A stretch of DNA of 64,000 nucleotides from Astrobacterium formosum (GCA_030848545.1 JAVDCA010000012.1:124001-188000); one strand, 5' to 3'. Numbered from the stretch's first letter, positions 1-11,231 are shown. Notes: a model not told the origin generated them from the letters alone. A program made the numbers and translations.

Positions 1-507
1 CAGCTCGCCGGTGGTGACGGCAACGACACCGTCGACGGCGGTTCGAGCGACGACGTGGTCGCCGGCGGCGCCGGCGACGACACCCTCAAGGGCGGTTCGG
101 GCGACGACACGGTCGACGGCGGCGACGGCGTCGACAATATCGACGGCGGCTCGGGCGACGACATCGTCACGGCCGGTGCCGGCAACGACATCGTGGCCGG
201 CGGCTCCGGCGGCGACGTCATCACCGGCGGTGTCGGCAACGACGTCATCACCGGCGGTTCCGGCCACGACGTGTTCGTGTTCGCGGCGGGCTTCGGCAAG
301 GACATCATCAAGGACTTCGGCCTGACCGGCTCGAGCTCCGACGTGATCGAGTTCTCCTCCGACCTGTTCGACGACTTCGCCGAGGTGATGTCGCACGCGA
401 CGCAATCGGGAGCCGACGTCCTGATCACGGTCGACGCCGATACCACGCTGACGCTCGCCAACATCAAGCTCGCCGCGCTGGCCACCGACGACTTCCGCTT
501 CGCCTAG
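1..507 (+). CDS. RTX calcium-binding secreted protein, 3' end only
   Basis: This is the last 168 codons of a gene whose start lies before the window. The reading frame is open from base 1 and ends at TAG 505-507. It encodes tandem glycine/aspartate nonapeptides of the GGxGxDxxx type (for example GGAGDDTLKG and GGSGDDTVDG), which fold into a calcium-binding parallel beta-roll. A repeat-free tail of about 85 residues follows, starting [13 protein letters not shown] and ending DDFRFA, as expected for an uncleaved C-terminal type I secretion signal. The product is therefore probably exported by an ABC/MFP/OMP system, none of which is in the window. The segment aligns without gaps to 5327-5833 in the next gene. 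The N-terminal functional domain cannot be seen, so the activity is unknown. Confidence 0.9.
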   Translation, partial: QLAGGDGNDTVDGGSSDDVVAGGAGDDTLKGGSGDDTVDGGDGVDNIDGGSGDDIVTAGAGNDIVAGGSGGDVITGGVGNDVITGGSGHDVFVFAAGFGKDIIKDFGLTGSSSDVIEFSSDLFDDFAEVMSHATQSGADVLITVDADTTLTLANIKLAALATDDFRFA

Positions 508-1030
508 AGGCAAGGGACGCGAAGTCCGGCAGATCGAATCGACGGGGCGCCCTCAGGGCGCCCCGTTCCGCTTGCGGAACCCCCATTCGCGGCATTCGAA
601 CATGGTGTTGCCGGGCATTTGCGGCCGGCACGCCAACGCGGCGAACCAGATCGGGCTATCCGCAAGCCGCCTGTGAAGTGGGGCAGCTTCAATTCGCATC
701 GATCATCGATGGAGATCGGCAGACGACGCCGGCCGGCATCGGGCGATGTAGGAATCGCCGTGAGAGCGACGAACGAGTCCGCCGAAGATACGCACCGTTC
801 GATCCATCGATCGTACCCATAGGGGCCGTTGATACTATCGATCGCTTCGCGGCATTCCGTGTCAAGGGGCCGTCATTGCGCAACGTTAACCATGGGTACA
901 TCGAGAAACCGACGGGTTTCAGCGACACTGCCAGGACGATGGCCGTCGGCCGATAGGCGCGGGGTCGCCATCCGCGTCGCGCGCTCCCGCGCACATGCGT
1001 TCACCGCCATTCTCAGAAGGAGAACCAGCA
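508..1030. other. Intergenic region between RTX genes 1 and 2
   Basis: These 523 bases hold the terminator hairpins at 544-580 and no convincing gene; the short open frames here have no recognisable motif and lie in several conflicting frames. The promoter of the second RTX gene must lie here. Its ribosome binding site is the agaaggag at about 1014-1021. No clear sigma-70 promoter was identified by eye. Confidence 0.55.
544..564 (+). terminator. Probable terminator after first RTX gene
   Basis: The stem ggggcgccc/gggcgcccc with loop tca begins 37 bases after the stop codon. A second small hairpin, gttccgcttgcggaac, follows directly at 565-580. There is no long T-tract, which is common in GC-rich alphaproteobacteria. 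The same stem recurs after the third RTX gene (11211-11231), and a close version follows the second (5864-5886). Confidence 0.65.
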
Positions 1031-4000
1031 ATGACGCTCTCGAACAACGGCTCCGCGGCCGACGAGTTGTCGCCTAGCGACGGCGAACCCAACGGACAGG
1101 GACATCTCGCTTCGACGCAGCAAACGTCGCTTGCGATCGCCGACCGGATCGAAGACATGATGGCGACGCCGGACGCCGCGAACGCCGTCATCGACCTCGC
1201 ATCCGTATTCCGCGGCGAAGGACTTACATATACGGTCGAGAACAGTGACGGTGCCGTCGTGAATGCGGTCATCGCCGACGGCAAGCTCGTTCTCGATTTC
1301 GGCGACTACGGCTTTTCCGACGTGCGCGTCACCGCCACCGACGCCGACGGAAATTCCGTGAGCGACAATTTCCGCGCCCGGGTCGCCGGCGAGAATGCGT
1401 ATACGATCGCCGTAATACCGGACACTCAAGTCTACACCTATTCCGGCGAACTCGATCAGACTTACAATCGTATGACCGAGTGGCTGGTCGCCAACAAAGA
1501 CGGACACAACATTCAGTTCGCCGTCCATGTCGGGGACTTGACGCAGAACAACATCCCGCAGGAGTGGGATATCGTCATCGAGGCGATGAGCAAGCTCAAT
1601 GGCGTCATTCCGTTCTCCGTGCTGCCGGGCAATCACGATGGCGCGGGCAGCAGCGGGGTCGATGGAGCGGTGTGGAACCAATATTATTCGGCGGACCAGC
1701 TCGCGGCGGCCAATCCCGGCACGTTCGGTGGCACCTACGACCAGGAGCCGACGAGCGGCATGAACACCTATTCGTCGTTCACCGCGCCAGACGGCACCAA
1801 ATGGCTGGTGCTGGCGCTCGAATTCAACCCGCGGCCCGACGTGGTGCGTTGGGCGGGCGACGTGATCGAGGATCATGCGGATCATCGCGTCATCCTCAGC
1901 ACGCACTTCTACACGAATTTCGCCGGTCGCAACGATGCAGCGAGCGGCCCGCTCTACGATGAGTTCGGCGCCGATGACCAGCGCACCGACGTCGCCCGCA
2001 CCAACGGGGAGATGCTCTATCGCGAGCTGGTGTCGAAATATCCCAACATCACCTTCACGTTCTCCGGCCACGTCTACGGCGACGGTGCCGAGACGCTGGT
2101 CAGCTACAATCAATACGGCGATCCGGTCTTCCAGATGCTCGCCAACTATCAGGACGGTGGCGCCAAGGAGATCAGCGGCAACGGCGACACCATGCTGGGC
2201 GGTCGTGGCGGCCAGGGGGCCATCCGCCTTCTGGTGATCGACCCTGATCGGGGGACGATCTCGACGGAGACGTACTTTGCGAATTTCGACGAGTACATGA
2301 CCGGCTCGCGCGGTTCGGATGAGCTCGATCGCGACGGTCTCACTGGCCCGTATCGCGATCAGCAGGATCTCATCGAAAACGTCTATCTCGGCACGCCGGA
2401 ACTAGCCGCCATGGCCAAAGCCGGCACCGACCAGGAGGTGCACGGCGTCGGCAATGGCGACGCGCTCGTCACTCTGGACGGATCCGGCACCCGTAATCCG
2501 GGATCCGACGACGGCCTCGTCTATGCGTGGTTCGACGGCGAAGGCCGGCAGATCGCGACCGGAATCTCGCCGACCGTAGCGTTCGCGCCCGGCAACCATT
2601 TGGTCACCCTGAAGGTCACCGACTCGGCGGGCCGAATCACTACGGACAGCTTGCGCGTCAGCGCCGCCAACGCCGAGACCTTGCTGGTCGACACCTTCAA
2701 CGACGGCAATGCGGCCGGCTGGAGCCTCAGCACCCGCGTCGGCGTCAAGAATTCCGGGAGCAATGTCGACGCCAGCGACATCGGTAACGAGGATCGGCTC
2801 GCCGACTATTCCGACTCGGCCAACAAGTTCATCGTCTGGACCGACGCCGCTGCGCAGAGCTGGTCGAACTACGTGTTCGAGGCGACACTGCAGGCGAACG
2901 ACAATGACGGAATCGGCGCGGTATTCTACTATCAGAATGCCGCCAACCACTACCGGGTGGTGTTCGACGGCGAGACCAACACGCGCACCCTCCTCAAGGT
3001 GCACAACGGCGTCACGACCGTGCTCGCGAATGTGCATCAGTTCACGCCGTTCGAGCAGGATATGGAGCTGAAGATCGTCGTCGAGAACGGAACCGTCACC
3101 GTGTTCCTCGACGGGCACGATGTCTTCGGTGCCGTCGTCGACACGAATCCGCTGGCAGGCGGCAGCGTCGGATTCTACTCCAACAACCAGCGCACGTCGC
3201 TGTTCGACAACGTCGTCGTCAACCCGGTAGCATTGACCGCCCATGCGGGCGACGACCAGCGCGCGCTCGACCTCGACCACGACGGCAAGGTGACGGTGTC
3301 ACTGAGCGCCGACGGCACCTACGGCCTCGCGGGCGAAGCCACCTACACGTGGACGGACCACGATGGCAATGTCGTGGCGACCGGACGGAACGCCACGGTC
3401 GAGGTCTCCGCCGGCCGGCACGAGCTGACGCTTACCGTCACCGACGGGGCGGGAAAGAGCGCGGTCGACCACGTCGTCGTCGATGGTGTCGGCGCAAACC
3501 GGCTGCTGGTCGCCGAACGCTTCGACAGCGCCGCCAGCCTGTCGAACTGGACCATCGTCGACGAAGGAGAGTTCGGCGGTGTCGGGCCGAACGGGACTGC
3601 GTCGCAATGGGAATGGCAGGATGGCCGGCTGGTGCAGCTTTCCGATCTCGCGAGCCGCCAGCTCGTCTTGGTCGACGCATCGCCGACCGATGTCTACGAC
3701 TTCCTGGTCGGGGCCGGCTTCTGGAAGATCATGATCAATCTCCAGAATGGCGTAAAGCCCGCCCAGAATGTGTTGCCGGTCGACTGGGCCAACGCCACTG
3801 CCGACAGCATCTGGTCGGCATTGTCCGGCTATCTCGACGCAGTCAGCCCGCAGTACGCCTGGGATCCGGCCATGACCTCCGAGATAAAGACCTATTTCGG
3901 CGAGTTCTTCTCCGGCCAGGCGCAGACCTTCAGCTGGCCCGCGGCCGCCGACGGCCCGGTCTGGAATGCTCTGTTCGAGTGGGTGTCGCCGGTCACCTGG

Positions 4001-5833
4001 CTCTCCGAATGGGAGGGCGAGGATAATGTGTGGGAACGCGGCTGGTCTCCGCACGGCGACGGCCAGAACGTGCTGCGCAAGGGCACTTATGCGCTTTGGA
4101 ACGATCCGGCCGCGTCGAGCTGGACGAATTACGCCGTCGATGCCACCATAGAGACCCCGGACAACGGCGCGCTCGGGCTTTTGGTATATTACCAGGACCC
4201 CGGTAATTACTTCAAGATCGAGCTCGACGCGAACGGCGACTTCGACCGGACGCCGGAGAACGGCGCCGGAAGCCTGTTCCAAATCATCCAGCTCAAGAAT
4301 GGCGTCGAAAAGTATCTCTATCAGGTGCCGGCGAAGTATACGCCGGGCGAAGCCTTCGATCTCCGTGTCGAGGTCTTCGACAACAGGATCATGGTGCTCG
4401 TCAATGGCGAGGAAGTGTTCGCCTATGCGATCGAGGACCGTGCGCAGACCCAGGGGACGGTCGGACTGTTCTCGTGGGGCAGCGCCGGGGTGTCTTTCGA
4501 CGACGTCTTCGTCTATGACCTGACCCCGGAGATCACCGGAACCGACGGCGACGACGAACTCGTTGGCGGAGAGGGCGCGGACAGCATCTATGGCGGGCAA
4601 GGCGACGACCAGATCGCCGGCGACAAGGGTAAGGATATTCTCGACGGCGGTACCGGTGACGACGTCGCTTCGGGTGGCGCTGACGACGACGTTCTCCTCG
4701 GCGGTGAGGGCGACGACGAACTCGATGGCGGCGCGGGCAACGATATCCTGGTCGGTGGAGTAGGCGACGACACCCTCGGCGGCGGCGACGGCATTGATAC
4801 CGCGTCATATGCCGACGATACGGCCGGCGTCGTGGTCGACCTCGCGGCCGGCGACGCCCATGGCGACGATGCCGGCACCGACACGCTCGCCGGTATCGAG
4901 AATGTCACCGGCGGTGCCGGTAACGACACGCTGACCGGCGACGCCGCCGCCAACGTACTTGACGGCGGTCTCGGCAACGACGCGATCAGTGGCGAGGCTG
5001 GCAGCGACGTGCTCCTCGGTGGCGCCGGCAACGACACGCTGGCGGGCGGCGACGGCGACGATATCCTCGCGGGCGGTGCCGGCAACGACACCGTCGACGG
5101 TGGGGCCGGCTTCGACACCCTCGACCTCTCCGACGCCACCGGCGCGATCACGCTCGACACCGCCGCCGGGAAGGTTTCGGGCGCCGGTATCGGCTCCGAC
5201 ACCTTCACCTCCATCGAGGCGTTCCGGTTTGGCGCCGGCAACGACGTCGTCACCGGCGGCAATGGCGATGAGAACTTCGACGGCGGTGCCGGCAACGACA
5301 CTCTCAAAGGTGGCGCGGGTGACGACCAACTCGCCGGCGGCGACGGCAACGACACCCTCGACGGCGGTTCGGGCGACGACGTGGTCGCCGGCGGCGCCGG
5401 CGACGACACCCTCAAGGGCGGGTCGGGCGACGACACGGTCGACGGCGGCGACGGTGTCGACAATATCGACGCCGGCTCGGGCGACGACATCGTCACGGCC
5501 GGTGCCGGCAACGACATCGTGGCCGGCGGCTCCGGCGACGACGTCATCACCGGCGGTGTCGGCAACGACGTCATCACCGGCGGATCCGGCCACGACGTGT
5601 TCGTGTTCGCGGCGGGCTTCGGCAAGGACATCATCAAGGACTTCGGCCTGACCGGCTCGAGCTCCGACGTGATCGAGTTCTCCTCCGACCTGTTCGACGA
5701 CTTCTCCGAGGTGATGTCGCACGCGACGCAATCGGGAGCCGACGTCCTGATCACGGTCGACGCCGATACCACGCTGACGCTCGCCAACATCAAGCTCGCC
5801 GCACTGGCCACCGACGACTTCCGTTTCGCCTGA
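1031..5833 (+). CDS. Secreted metallophosphoesterase with PKD, lectin-like and RTX domains
   Basis: Predicted extracellular calcineurin-like phosphoesterase of 1600 residues. ATG 1031 is chosen because agaaggag lies about 10 bases upstream; an in-frame start at 995 would add 12 residues but has no such site. After a short N-terminal segment, the metallophosphoesterase core shows PDTQ (about residues 130-133), GDLTQN (168-173), GNHD (200-203) and later the His motifs HFYTNF and FSGHVYG, the expected metal ligands. Two PKD-like segments (SGTRNPGSDDGLVYAW and the one around TYTWTDHDGN) each precede a concanavalin/LamG-like domain (YVFEATLQANDNDGIGAVFYYQ, NYAVDATIETPDNGALGLLVYYQ). RTX repeats run from about residue 1170 to a C-terminal type I secretion signal. 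There is no Sec signal peptide. The substrate is unknown; a secreted phosphatase, nucleotidase or phosphodiesterase is possible. Confidence 0.88.
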   Translation: MTLSNNGSAADELSPSDGEPNGQGHLASTQQTSLAIADRIEDMMATPDAANAVIDLASVFRGEGLTYTVENSDGAVVNAVIADGKLVLDFGDYGFSDVRVTATDADGNSVSDNFRARVAGENAYTIAVIPDTQVYTYSGELDQTYNRMTEWLVANKDGHNIQFAVHVGDLTQNNIPQEWDIVIEAMSKLNGVIPFSVLPGNHDGAGSSGVDGAVWNQYYSADQLAAANPGTFGGTYDQEPTSGMNTYSSFTAPDGTKWLVLALEFNPRPDVVRWAGDVIEDHADHRVILSTHFYTNFAGRNDAASGPLYDEFGADDQRTDVARTNGEMLYRELVSKYPNITFTFSGHVYGDGAETLVSYNQYGDPVFQMLANYQDGGAKEISGNGDTMLGGRGGQGAIRLLVIDPDRGTISTETYFANFDEYMTGSRGSDELDRDGLTGPYRDQQDLIENVYLGTPELAAMAKAGTDQEVHGVGNGDALVTLDGSGTRNPGSDDGLVYAWFDGEGRQIATGISPTVAFAPGNHLVTLKVTDSAGRITTDSLRVSAANAETLLVDTFNDGNAAGWSLSTRVGVKNSGSNVDASDIGNEDRLADYSDSANKFIVWTDAAAQSWSNYVFEATLQANDNDGIGAVFYYQNAANHYRVVFDGETNTRTLLKVHNGVTTVLANVHQFTPFEQDMELKIVVENGTVTVFLDGHDVFGAVVDTNPLAGGSVGFYSNNQRTSLFDNVVVNPVALTAHAGDDQRALDLDHDGKVTVSLSADGTYGLAGEATYTWTDHDGNVVATGRNATVEVSAGRHELTLTVTDGAGKSAVDHVVVDGVGANRLLVAERFDSAASLSNWTIVDEGEFGGVGPNGTASQWEWQDGRLVQLSDLASRQLVLVDASPTDVYDFLVGAGFWKIMINLQNGVKPAQNVLPVDWANATADSIWSALSGYLDAVSPQYAWDPAMTSEIKTYFGEFFSGQAQTFSWPAAADGPVWNALFEWVSPVTWLSEWEGEDNVWERGWSPHGDGQNVLRKGTYALWNDPAASSWTNYAVDATIETPDNGALGLLVYYQDPGNYFKIELDANGDFDRTPENGAGSLFQIIQLKNGVEKYLYQVPAKYTPGEAFDLRVEVFDNRIMVLVNGEEVFAYAIEDRAQTQGTVGLFSWGSAGVSFDDVFVYDLTPEITGTDGDDELVGGEGADSIYGGQGDDQIAGDKGKDILDGGTGDDVASGGADDDVLLGGEGDDELDGGAGNDILVGGVGDDTLGGGDGIDTASYADDTAGVVVDLAAGDAHGDDAGTDTLAGIENVTGGAGNDTLTGDAAANVLDGGLGNDAISGEAGSDVLLGGAGNDTLAGGDGDDILAGGAGNDTVDGGAGFDTLDLSDATGAITLDTAAGKVSGAGIGSDTFTSIEAFRFGAGNDVVTGGNGDENFDGGAGNDTLKGGAGDDQLAGGDGNDTLDGGSGDDVVAGGAGDDTLKGGSGDDTVDGGDGVDNIDAGSGDDIVTAGAGNDIVAGGSGDDVITGGVGNDVITGGSGHDVFVFAAGFGKDIIKDFGLTGSSSDVIEFSSDLFDDFSEVMSHATQSGADVLITVDADTTLTLANIKLAALATDDFRFA
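5327..5833 (+). repeat. Long dispersed duplication of bases 1-507
   Basis: These bases align to 1-507 with no gaps. By-eye counting gives about 14 mismatches in 507 positions, roughly 97 percent identity. The block covers the last RTX repeats and the secretion signal. The last 250 bases or so are also closely matched at 10924-11174 in the third RTX gene. Identity at this level, including many synonymous positions, suggests recent duplication or gene conversion. Confidence 0.9.
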
Positions 5834-6320
5834 GGCGGAGTCGCAAAACCTCCCATCAACTGCGGGGCGCCCACGGGGGGCGCCCCGTTCTGCATTTGAC
5901 CGCGCTCGATTCAGCGCTGACGTGTTCCGAGACGGCGAAACTATGTGATCGCCGCGATGACCTGCCTGCGAATGCAGCATGGAGTGAGTTGGGGCCGGCA
6001 AATGCTCAACACGGTTGAGAGTGACCGACCGATACACGCCCAGCAAGTCCTGCGGACAATCGCGTGGCGATTGAAAGTGATCGGCAACAACCGTGCCGGT
6101 TGCGCCGGCGGACTCTTTGCCGTGAAAGCGCGCTCTCGAGTAGTCCGATGCAATAAATCCGTCAGTCGCACGTCATGTTCACCATTCATTAACGCTGCAA
6201 CATTCGAGCGGCGCGTCGGCGCGCAGTCGCACCGACCGCTCCGTCTCGGATTGAACTTGTCTGTAACCGAGGACGTGAGTCCGCGGCTCGGCGCCATATG
6301 TACATTATTGGAGTATTATC
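5834..6320. other. Intergenic region between RTX genes 2 and 3
   Basis: 487 bases with the terminator at 5864-5886 and no gene I can support. The third RTX gene starts at GTG 6321 with ggag at 6310-6313, so its promoter is expected here. No clear -35/-10 pair or operator stands out. Confidence 0.5.
5864..5886 (+). terminator. Probable terminator after second RTX gene
   Basis: The inverted repeat ggggcgccc/gggcgcccc with a short loop lies 31 bases after the TGA stop and is followed by gttctgcattt. It is the same stem type as the hairpins after the other two RTX genes. Confidence 0.65.
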
Positions 6321-9300
6321 GTGGCCCTTGGTCCTGGATCGATCGCCTTCGTCGGCTTCAACGCTGACGGCAACGACAATCTCGCCTTCGTGGCACTGAC
6401 GGACCTTACTGCCGGCACGGTGATCACCTTCACCGACAACGAGTGGAGCGGCAGCACCTTCAACACCGGCGAATCCACCTGGACCTGGACGGCGACGAGC
6501 GACGTCGCCGCCGGTACGATCGTCACCATGGACAGCCTCGCGGCCGGCCTGACGGCGACCAGTAATCTGGGCGCCATCGCCTGGATCGACGAGACGGCGC
6601 GCGGCATGGACTCGTTTACCCATTCTGGTTTTCTGGCTGGAGAGACAGTCTATGCCTATGTCGGCACGTCATCGTCGCCGACGTTTCTCAGTGCCTTCAG
6701 CACGGGGGCGTTCACCTCGGCCGATGCTGGACTGATAAGCGGGACGGGTCTGAGCAATGGTCTAACCGCGTTGGCCACACAAGGTGAGAACGACATCGCG
6801 GCCTATACCGGTCCCCGCCTGACCGGCGGCGATTTTTCCAACTTCCTGAGGGTCATAAATGGCACGGGCTCCTGGGCCGCGCAGTACGACAAAAGTAATG
6901 ATAACAGTGCGGACGGGACCGCGCCCGATGTTCCCTTCTCGACCGACGCCTTCGTCGTCGATCCCCTTGCACAGAAGGTCGCCTTTTCCGCCAACTCGCT
7001 GACGGTCTCGCATGTCGAGGGCAATAGCGGCGCAACAACGACCTACACTTTCACCATCGAGCGCACCAACGGCACGACCGGCGTGGTCAATTTCTCCGGC
7101 ACCTTCTCGCGCGGCACGACGGCCGCCGCCGACTATGCCGGCGGCACGCTGCCGTCCACGGCCTTCACGGGCACCATTCCCGAGGGTGAATCATCGGGCA
7201 CGGTGACGATCACAATCGCGGGCGAGACGACTTACGAGGCAGATGAGAGCTTCTCGCTGACGCTGACGAGCGTCACGAATGCCGCCGCCACCGCCTATAT
7301 GGTACCGGCTGCCGCCGATCTCAAAGCAACCGGCATGATCCTCAACGATGATACGCAGCAACTCATCGGTTTCGCCGCCGACTCGGCCAACGTATTCGTT
7401 ACCGAGGGCAACGATGGCACGAGAACCGTCACCTTCACCATCGTGCGCAGCGGCAATGGCGGCACGGCCGGCGATGTGAACTTCACCGGCTCGTTTTCGA
7501 AAGGCGACACCGACGCTGCGGATTTTGGCGGCACGCTTCCGACCACGTTCAGCGGTGTTATTCCGGATGGTCAAGCCTCGGCGACCGTCACCATCACCAT
7601 TTCGGGTGACGCGACTGCCGAAATGAATGAATTGTTTTCGCTAACGTTGACGTCAGCCACGAACCCGTCCGCTCAGAATATCGCACTGGGAACCGGCACC
7701 GCGAAGACTGTGAGAGGCTGGATCCTCAATGACGACGGTCCCGTCGTGGTCCATTCAGGGGAGACGGTCAGCCAAGCCATCGGCCTGTCCGGGCAGACGA
7801 CCCTCACCATTGAGCAGGGCGGTACGCTGGCGGGTGGCTTCAGCGTCGCTGGCCTTGATGTCGATGTCACAATCGATAATGCCGGCCTCATCAGCGAGGC
7901 GGGGTTTTCCTCCAGCAATGGCAGCGGGCGCATCACGATCAACAACGCACAGACTGGTATTATTACCGACCAAATCAAGCTTCCTGACTTTACCGCCGGC
8001 AACTTGGAGATGACGATCAATAATGCCGGACTGATGGTTGGCGGGCACAAGACGATCCGTGCCGAGACGTCCTCGCCCTACACGCTGGTGATCAACAATC
8101 TCGCCACCGGCGTGATCGACAGCGGCGCCGATGGCAACAGCGGCATCGTCGTTCGTGGCAACACCACAATCAACAATGCCGGCCGGATCATCGTGCCTTA
8201 CGAGAGCGGCAAGTCCAGCGCCGGTAAGGAGGCCATCGAATACTCCGACACGGGCGTGATCCTCAACAATCTTGCCGGGGGCTGGATCGAGGGCTCGCAC
8301 CACGCCTTCACCGGCGACGAGGCCACGACCGTCACCAACGAGGAAGGTGGCACCATGATCGGTCGCAACGGCTCGGCGGTGAACATCGACAACGACGCGG
8401 GCGAAGAAGACACCGTCACCGTCATCAACCGTGGCCTGATGCAGGGCCTGTCGCAGAACTATGCCGACAGCGACGGCGACGCGATCGACGTCGACGGCCG
8501 TGTCATCGTCGAGAACTGGGGAACGATCGAAGGCCTCGGCCACAACGGCTATCACAAGGGTGAGCCGAACGTGTCGGAAGGCATCGCCGCCGGCGCCGCC
8601 GTCATCACCAACCACGAGGGCGGCACGATCTACGGCTACGGTCGGGCGATCCAGGTCGATAATTCCAGCAATGGTGACGCCTTCGCGGCGACGACGATCG
8701 TCAACGAAGGCGCCATCAAGGGCGACGGCAACCTGCCGACGGATGTCACGTCCGAAGAAATCGCCCAGTTCGCGGCGCTCATCAGAGGCGGCGAGGCGAT
8801 CGACATTGTCGGCAACAATGCCGACTTCCTCACCAACACGGCGACGGGCGTGATCATCGGCGGCGTCAAGATGGGTGGCGGCGACGACGTCCTCATCAAC
8901 GCTGGTACGATGACGGCGACCGGTGGCTCGGCGATCGACATGGGCGACGGCAAAGACACCGTCACGCTCGAAGCGGGCGCCGAGGTGATAGGCGCCATCC
9001 TGCTCGGCGACGGCGATGACGTGTTGACTGCAGTCGACGGCGACATCACGGTCGACGGCGGCGCCGGCGACGACACCATCACGGCGGGAGAGGGCGACGA
9101 CACGATCGGCGGCGGTGCCGGCAATGATCGCCTGTTCGGTGGGGGCGACGACGATACGATCGATGGCGGTGACGGTAACGACCTCCTTATCGGCGGCTGG
9201 GGCGACGACGCCTTGATCGGCGGCGACGGCGACGACACCATCAGGGGCGGCGACGGCGACGACGACATCAACGGCGGCATCGGCAGCGACTTCCTCGACG

Positions 9301-11174
9301 GCGGCACCGGGGCCGATGCAATGGCTGGCGGCAGCGGCGATGATGCCTATGCGGTCGACGATGCCGGCGACTCGGTGAGCGAGCTGGCCGGCGAGGGAAC
9401 CGATCGGGTCTACGCCACGGTCTCGCACGCCTTGGCGGCGAACGTCGAGAATCTGAACCTGCTCGGCTCCGGCAACATCGACGGCACTGGCAACGGTCTC
9501 GACAATGCCATCTCCGGCAATGCCGGCGACAATGAGCTCGACGGCGGCGAAGGCAACGATACGTTGATCGGCTTGGCTGGCACCGACACGCTGATCGGCG
9601 GGTCCGGCAACGACTATCTCGACGGCGGTGCGGGGGCCGACGCGATGACGGGTGGCATTGGCAACGACAATTATGTGGTGGACGATGCCGGAGACACCGT
9701 CATCGAACTCGCCAACGAAGGCACCGATAAAGTCTACGCGAGCATAAACCACACGCTCGAAGCAAATGTCGAGAATCTGAATCTGCTCGGATCGGGCAAC
9801 ATCGACGGCACTGGCAATGGTCTCGACAATTCCATCTACGGCAATGCCGGCGACAATGAGCTCGACGGCGGCGACGGCAACGACACGTTGATCGGCATGG
9901 CTGGCACCGACACGCTGATCGGCGGGGCCGGCAACGACTATCTCGACGGCGGTGCTGGGGCCGATGCGATGACGGGTGGCATCGGCAACGACAATTATGT
10001 GGTGGACGATGCCGGAGACACCGTCATCGAACTCGCCAACGAAGGCACCGATAAGGTCTACGCGAACATCGACTACACGCTCGGTGCAAATGTCGAGAAT
10101 CTGAACCTGCTCGGCTCCGGCAACATCGACGGCACTGGCAACGGTCTCGACAATGCCATCTCCGGCAATGCCGGCGACAATGAGCTCGACGGCGGCGCTG
10201 GCAACGACACGTTGATCGGCTTGGCTGGCACCGACACGCTGATCGGCGGGTCCGGCAACGACTATCTCGACGGCGGCACCGGGGCAGACGCGATGACGGG
10301 CGGCATCGGCAATGACAATTACGTGGTGGACGACGCCGGAGACACCGTCACCGAACTCGCCGACGCTGGCACCGATAAGGTCTACGCGAACATCGACTAC
10401 ACGCTCGGTGCAAATGTCGAGAATCTGAACCTGCTCGGATCGGGCAATATCGAGGGCAATGGCAATAGTCTCGACAATGCCATCTCCGGCAATGCCGGCG
10501 ACAATGAGCTCGACGGCGGCGCTGGCAACGACACGTTGATCGGCCTGGCCGGCGCCGATACGCTAATTGGCGGGGCCGGCAACGACTATCTCGACGGCGG
10601 TGCCGGGGCCGACGCGATGACGGGCGGCATCGGCAATGACAATTATGTGGTGGACGACGCCGGAGACACCGTCACCGAACTCGCCGACGCTGGCACCGAT
10701 AAGGTCTACGCGAACATCGACTACACGCTCGGTGCAAATGTCGAGAATCTGAACTTGCTCGGATCGGGCAATATCGAGGGCAATGGCAATAGTCTCGGCA
10801 ATGTCGTCTACGGCAATGCCGGTGGCAATGAAATCGACGGTCGTGCCGGCAACGACACGTTGATCGGTCTGGCCGGCGACGACACGCTCACTGGCGGGCT
10901 GGGCAACGATTACCTCGATGGCGGTGCCGGCCACGACGTGTTCGTGTTCGCGGCCGGCTTCGGCAAGGACACCATCAAGGACTTCACGACGACCGGCTCG
11001 AGTTCCGACGTGATCGAGTTCTCCTCCGACCTGTTCGACGACTTCGCCGGGGTGATGTCGCACGCCACGCAGGCGGGCGCCGACGTCCTGATCACGGTCG
11101 ACGCCGACACCACGTTGACGCTCGCCAACATCAAGCTCGCCGCGCTGGCCACTGACGACTTCCGCTTCGCCTAG
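6321..11174 (+). CDS. Large RTX adhesin-like protein with Calx-beta and beta-helix regions
   Basis: Predicted secreted 1617-residue protein with a GTG start and ggag 8 bases upstream. The N-terminal 200 residues ([27 protein letters not shown]) form a domain seen in large secreted proteins. Two Calx-beta domains follow, from about residue 218 (VTYTFTIER-like strands) and about 350 ([19 protein letters not shown]); these bind calcium. Residues of about 475-870 are rich in NNAG, NNLATG and ITN repeats typical of a right-handed beta-helix. RTX nonapeptides then alternate with five tandem 108-residue units containing [13 protein letters not shown]. The last 85 residues are the same secretion tail as in the two genes upstream. 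There is no Sec signal, so type I secretion is inferred. A surface adhesion or matrix role is likely but unproved; no enzymatic motif was seen. Confidence 0.85.
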   Translation: MALGPGSIAFVGFNADGNDNLAFVALTDLTAGTVITFTDNEWSGSTFNTGESTWTWTATSDVAAGTIVTMDSLAAGLTATSNLGAIAWIDETARGMDSFTHSGFLAGETVYAYVGTSSSPTFLSAFSTGAFTSADAGLISGTGLSNGLTALATQGENDIAAYTGPRLTGGDFSNFLRVINGTGSWAAQYDKSNDNSADGTAPDVPFSTDAFVVDPLAQKVAFSANSLTVSHVEGNSGATTTYTFTIERTNGTTGVVNFSGTFSRGTTAAADYAGGTLPSTAFTGTIPEGESSGTVTITIAGETTYEADESFSLTLTSVTNAAATAYMVPAAADLKATGMILNDDTQQLIGFAADSANVFVTEGNDGTRTVTFTIVRSGNGGTAGDVNFTGSFSKGDTDAADFGGTLPTTFSGVIPDGQASATVTITISGDATAEMNELFSLTLTSATNPSAQNIALGTGTAKTVRGWILNDDGPVVVHSGETVSQAIGLSGQTTLTIEQGGTLAGGFSVAGLDVDVTIDNAGLISEAGFSSSNGSGRITINNAQTGIITDQIKLPDFTAGNLEMTINNAGLMVGGHKTIRAETSSPYTLVINNLATGVIDSGADGNSGIVVRGNTTINNAGRIIVPYESGKSSAGKEAIEYSDTGVILNNLAGGWIEGSHHAFTGDEATTVTNEEGGTMIGRNGSAVNIDNDAGEEDTVTVINRGLMQGLSQNYADSDGDAIDVDGRVIVENWGTIEGLGHNGYHKGEPNVSEGIAAGAAVITNHEGGTIYGYGRAIQVDNSSNGDAFAATTIVNEGAIKGDGNLPTDVTSEEIAQFAALIRGGEAIDIVGNNADFLTNTATGVIIGGVKMGGGDDVLINAGTMTATGGSAIDMGDGKDTVTLEAGAEVIGAILLGDGDDVLTAVDGDITVDGGAGDDTITAGEGDDTIGGGAGNDRLFGGGDDDTIDGGDGNDLLIGGWGDDALIGGDGDDTIRGGDGDDDINGGIGSDFLDGGTGADAMAGGSGDDAYAVDDAGDSVSELAGEGTDRVYATVSHALAANVENLNLLGSGNIDGTGNGLDNAISGNAGDNELDGGEGNDTLIGLAGTDTLIGGSGNDYLDGGAGADAMTGGIGNDNYVVDDAGDTVIELANEGTDKVYASINHTLEANVENLNLLGSGNIDGTGNGLDNSIYGNAGDNELDGGDGNDTLIGMAGTDTLIGGAGNDYLDGGAGADAMTGGIGNDNYVVDDAGDTVIELANEGTDKVYANIDYTLGANVENLNLLGSGNIDGTGNGLDNAISGNAGDNELDGGAGNDTLIGLAGTDTLIGGSGNDYLDGGTGADAMTGGIGNDNYVVDDAGDTVTELADAGTDKVYANIDYTLGANVENLNLLGSGNIEGNGNSLDNAISGNAGDNELDGGAGNDTLIGLAGADTLIGGAGNDYLDGGAGADAMTGGIGNDNYVVDDAGDTVTELADAGTDKVYANIDYTLGANVENLNLLGSGNIEGNGNSLGNVVYGNAGGNEIDGRAGNDTLIGLAGDDTLTGGLGNDYLDGGAGHDVFVFAAGFGKDTIKDFTTTGSSSDVIEFSSDLFDDFAGVMSHATQAGADVLITVDADTTLTLANIKLAALATDDFRFA
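9314..10933 (+). repeat. Tandem array of five 324-bp coding repeats
   Basis: The unit encodes 108 residues running from [18 protein letters not shown] through [19 protein letters not shown] to [11 protein letters not shown]. The recurring gacgcgatgacgggtgg-type anchor appears near 9640, 9964, 10288 and 10612, a period of 324 bases. The copies are highly similar, with the first ([17 protein letters not shown]) and last most divergent. Such arrays expand and contract by recombination and are difficult to assemble from short reads. Confidence 0.88.
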
Positions 11175-11210
11175 AGGCGAGGGACGCGAAGTCCGGCAGA
11201 TCCAAGCGCC

Positions 11211-11231
11211 GGGGCGCCCTCAGGGCGCCCC
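11211..11231 (+). terminator. Probable terminator after third RTX gene
   Basis: The stem ggggcgccc/gggcgcccc with loop tca is identical to the hairpin at 544-564. The 36 bases between stop codon and stem are also nearly the same at the two places, so the duplication extends past the coding end. Confidence 0.65.

Noticed and set aside
7755-9752. A 665-codon minus-strand open frame
   Set aside because: It is the shadow of the RTX/beta-helix coding sequence, with low-complexity composition and no motif.
9314-10933. Regular repeats resembling a CRISPR array
   Set aside because: The period is 324 bases, repeats are adjacent without unique spacers and are translated in frame within an RTX protein.
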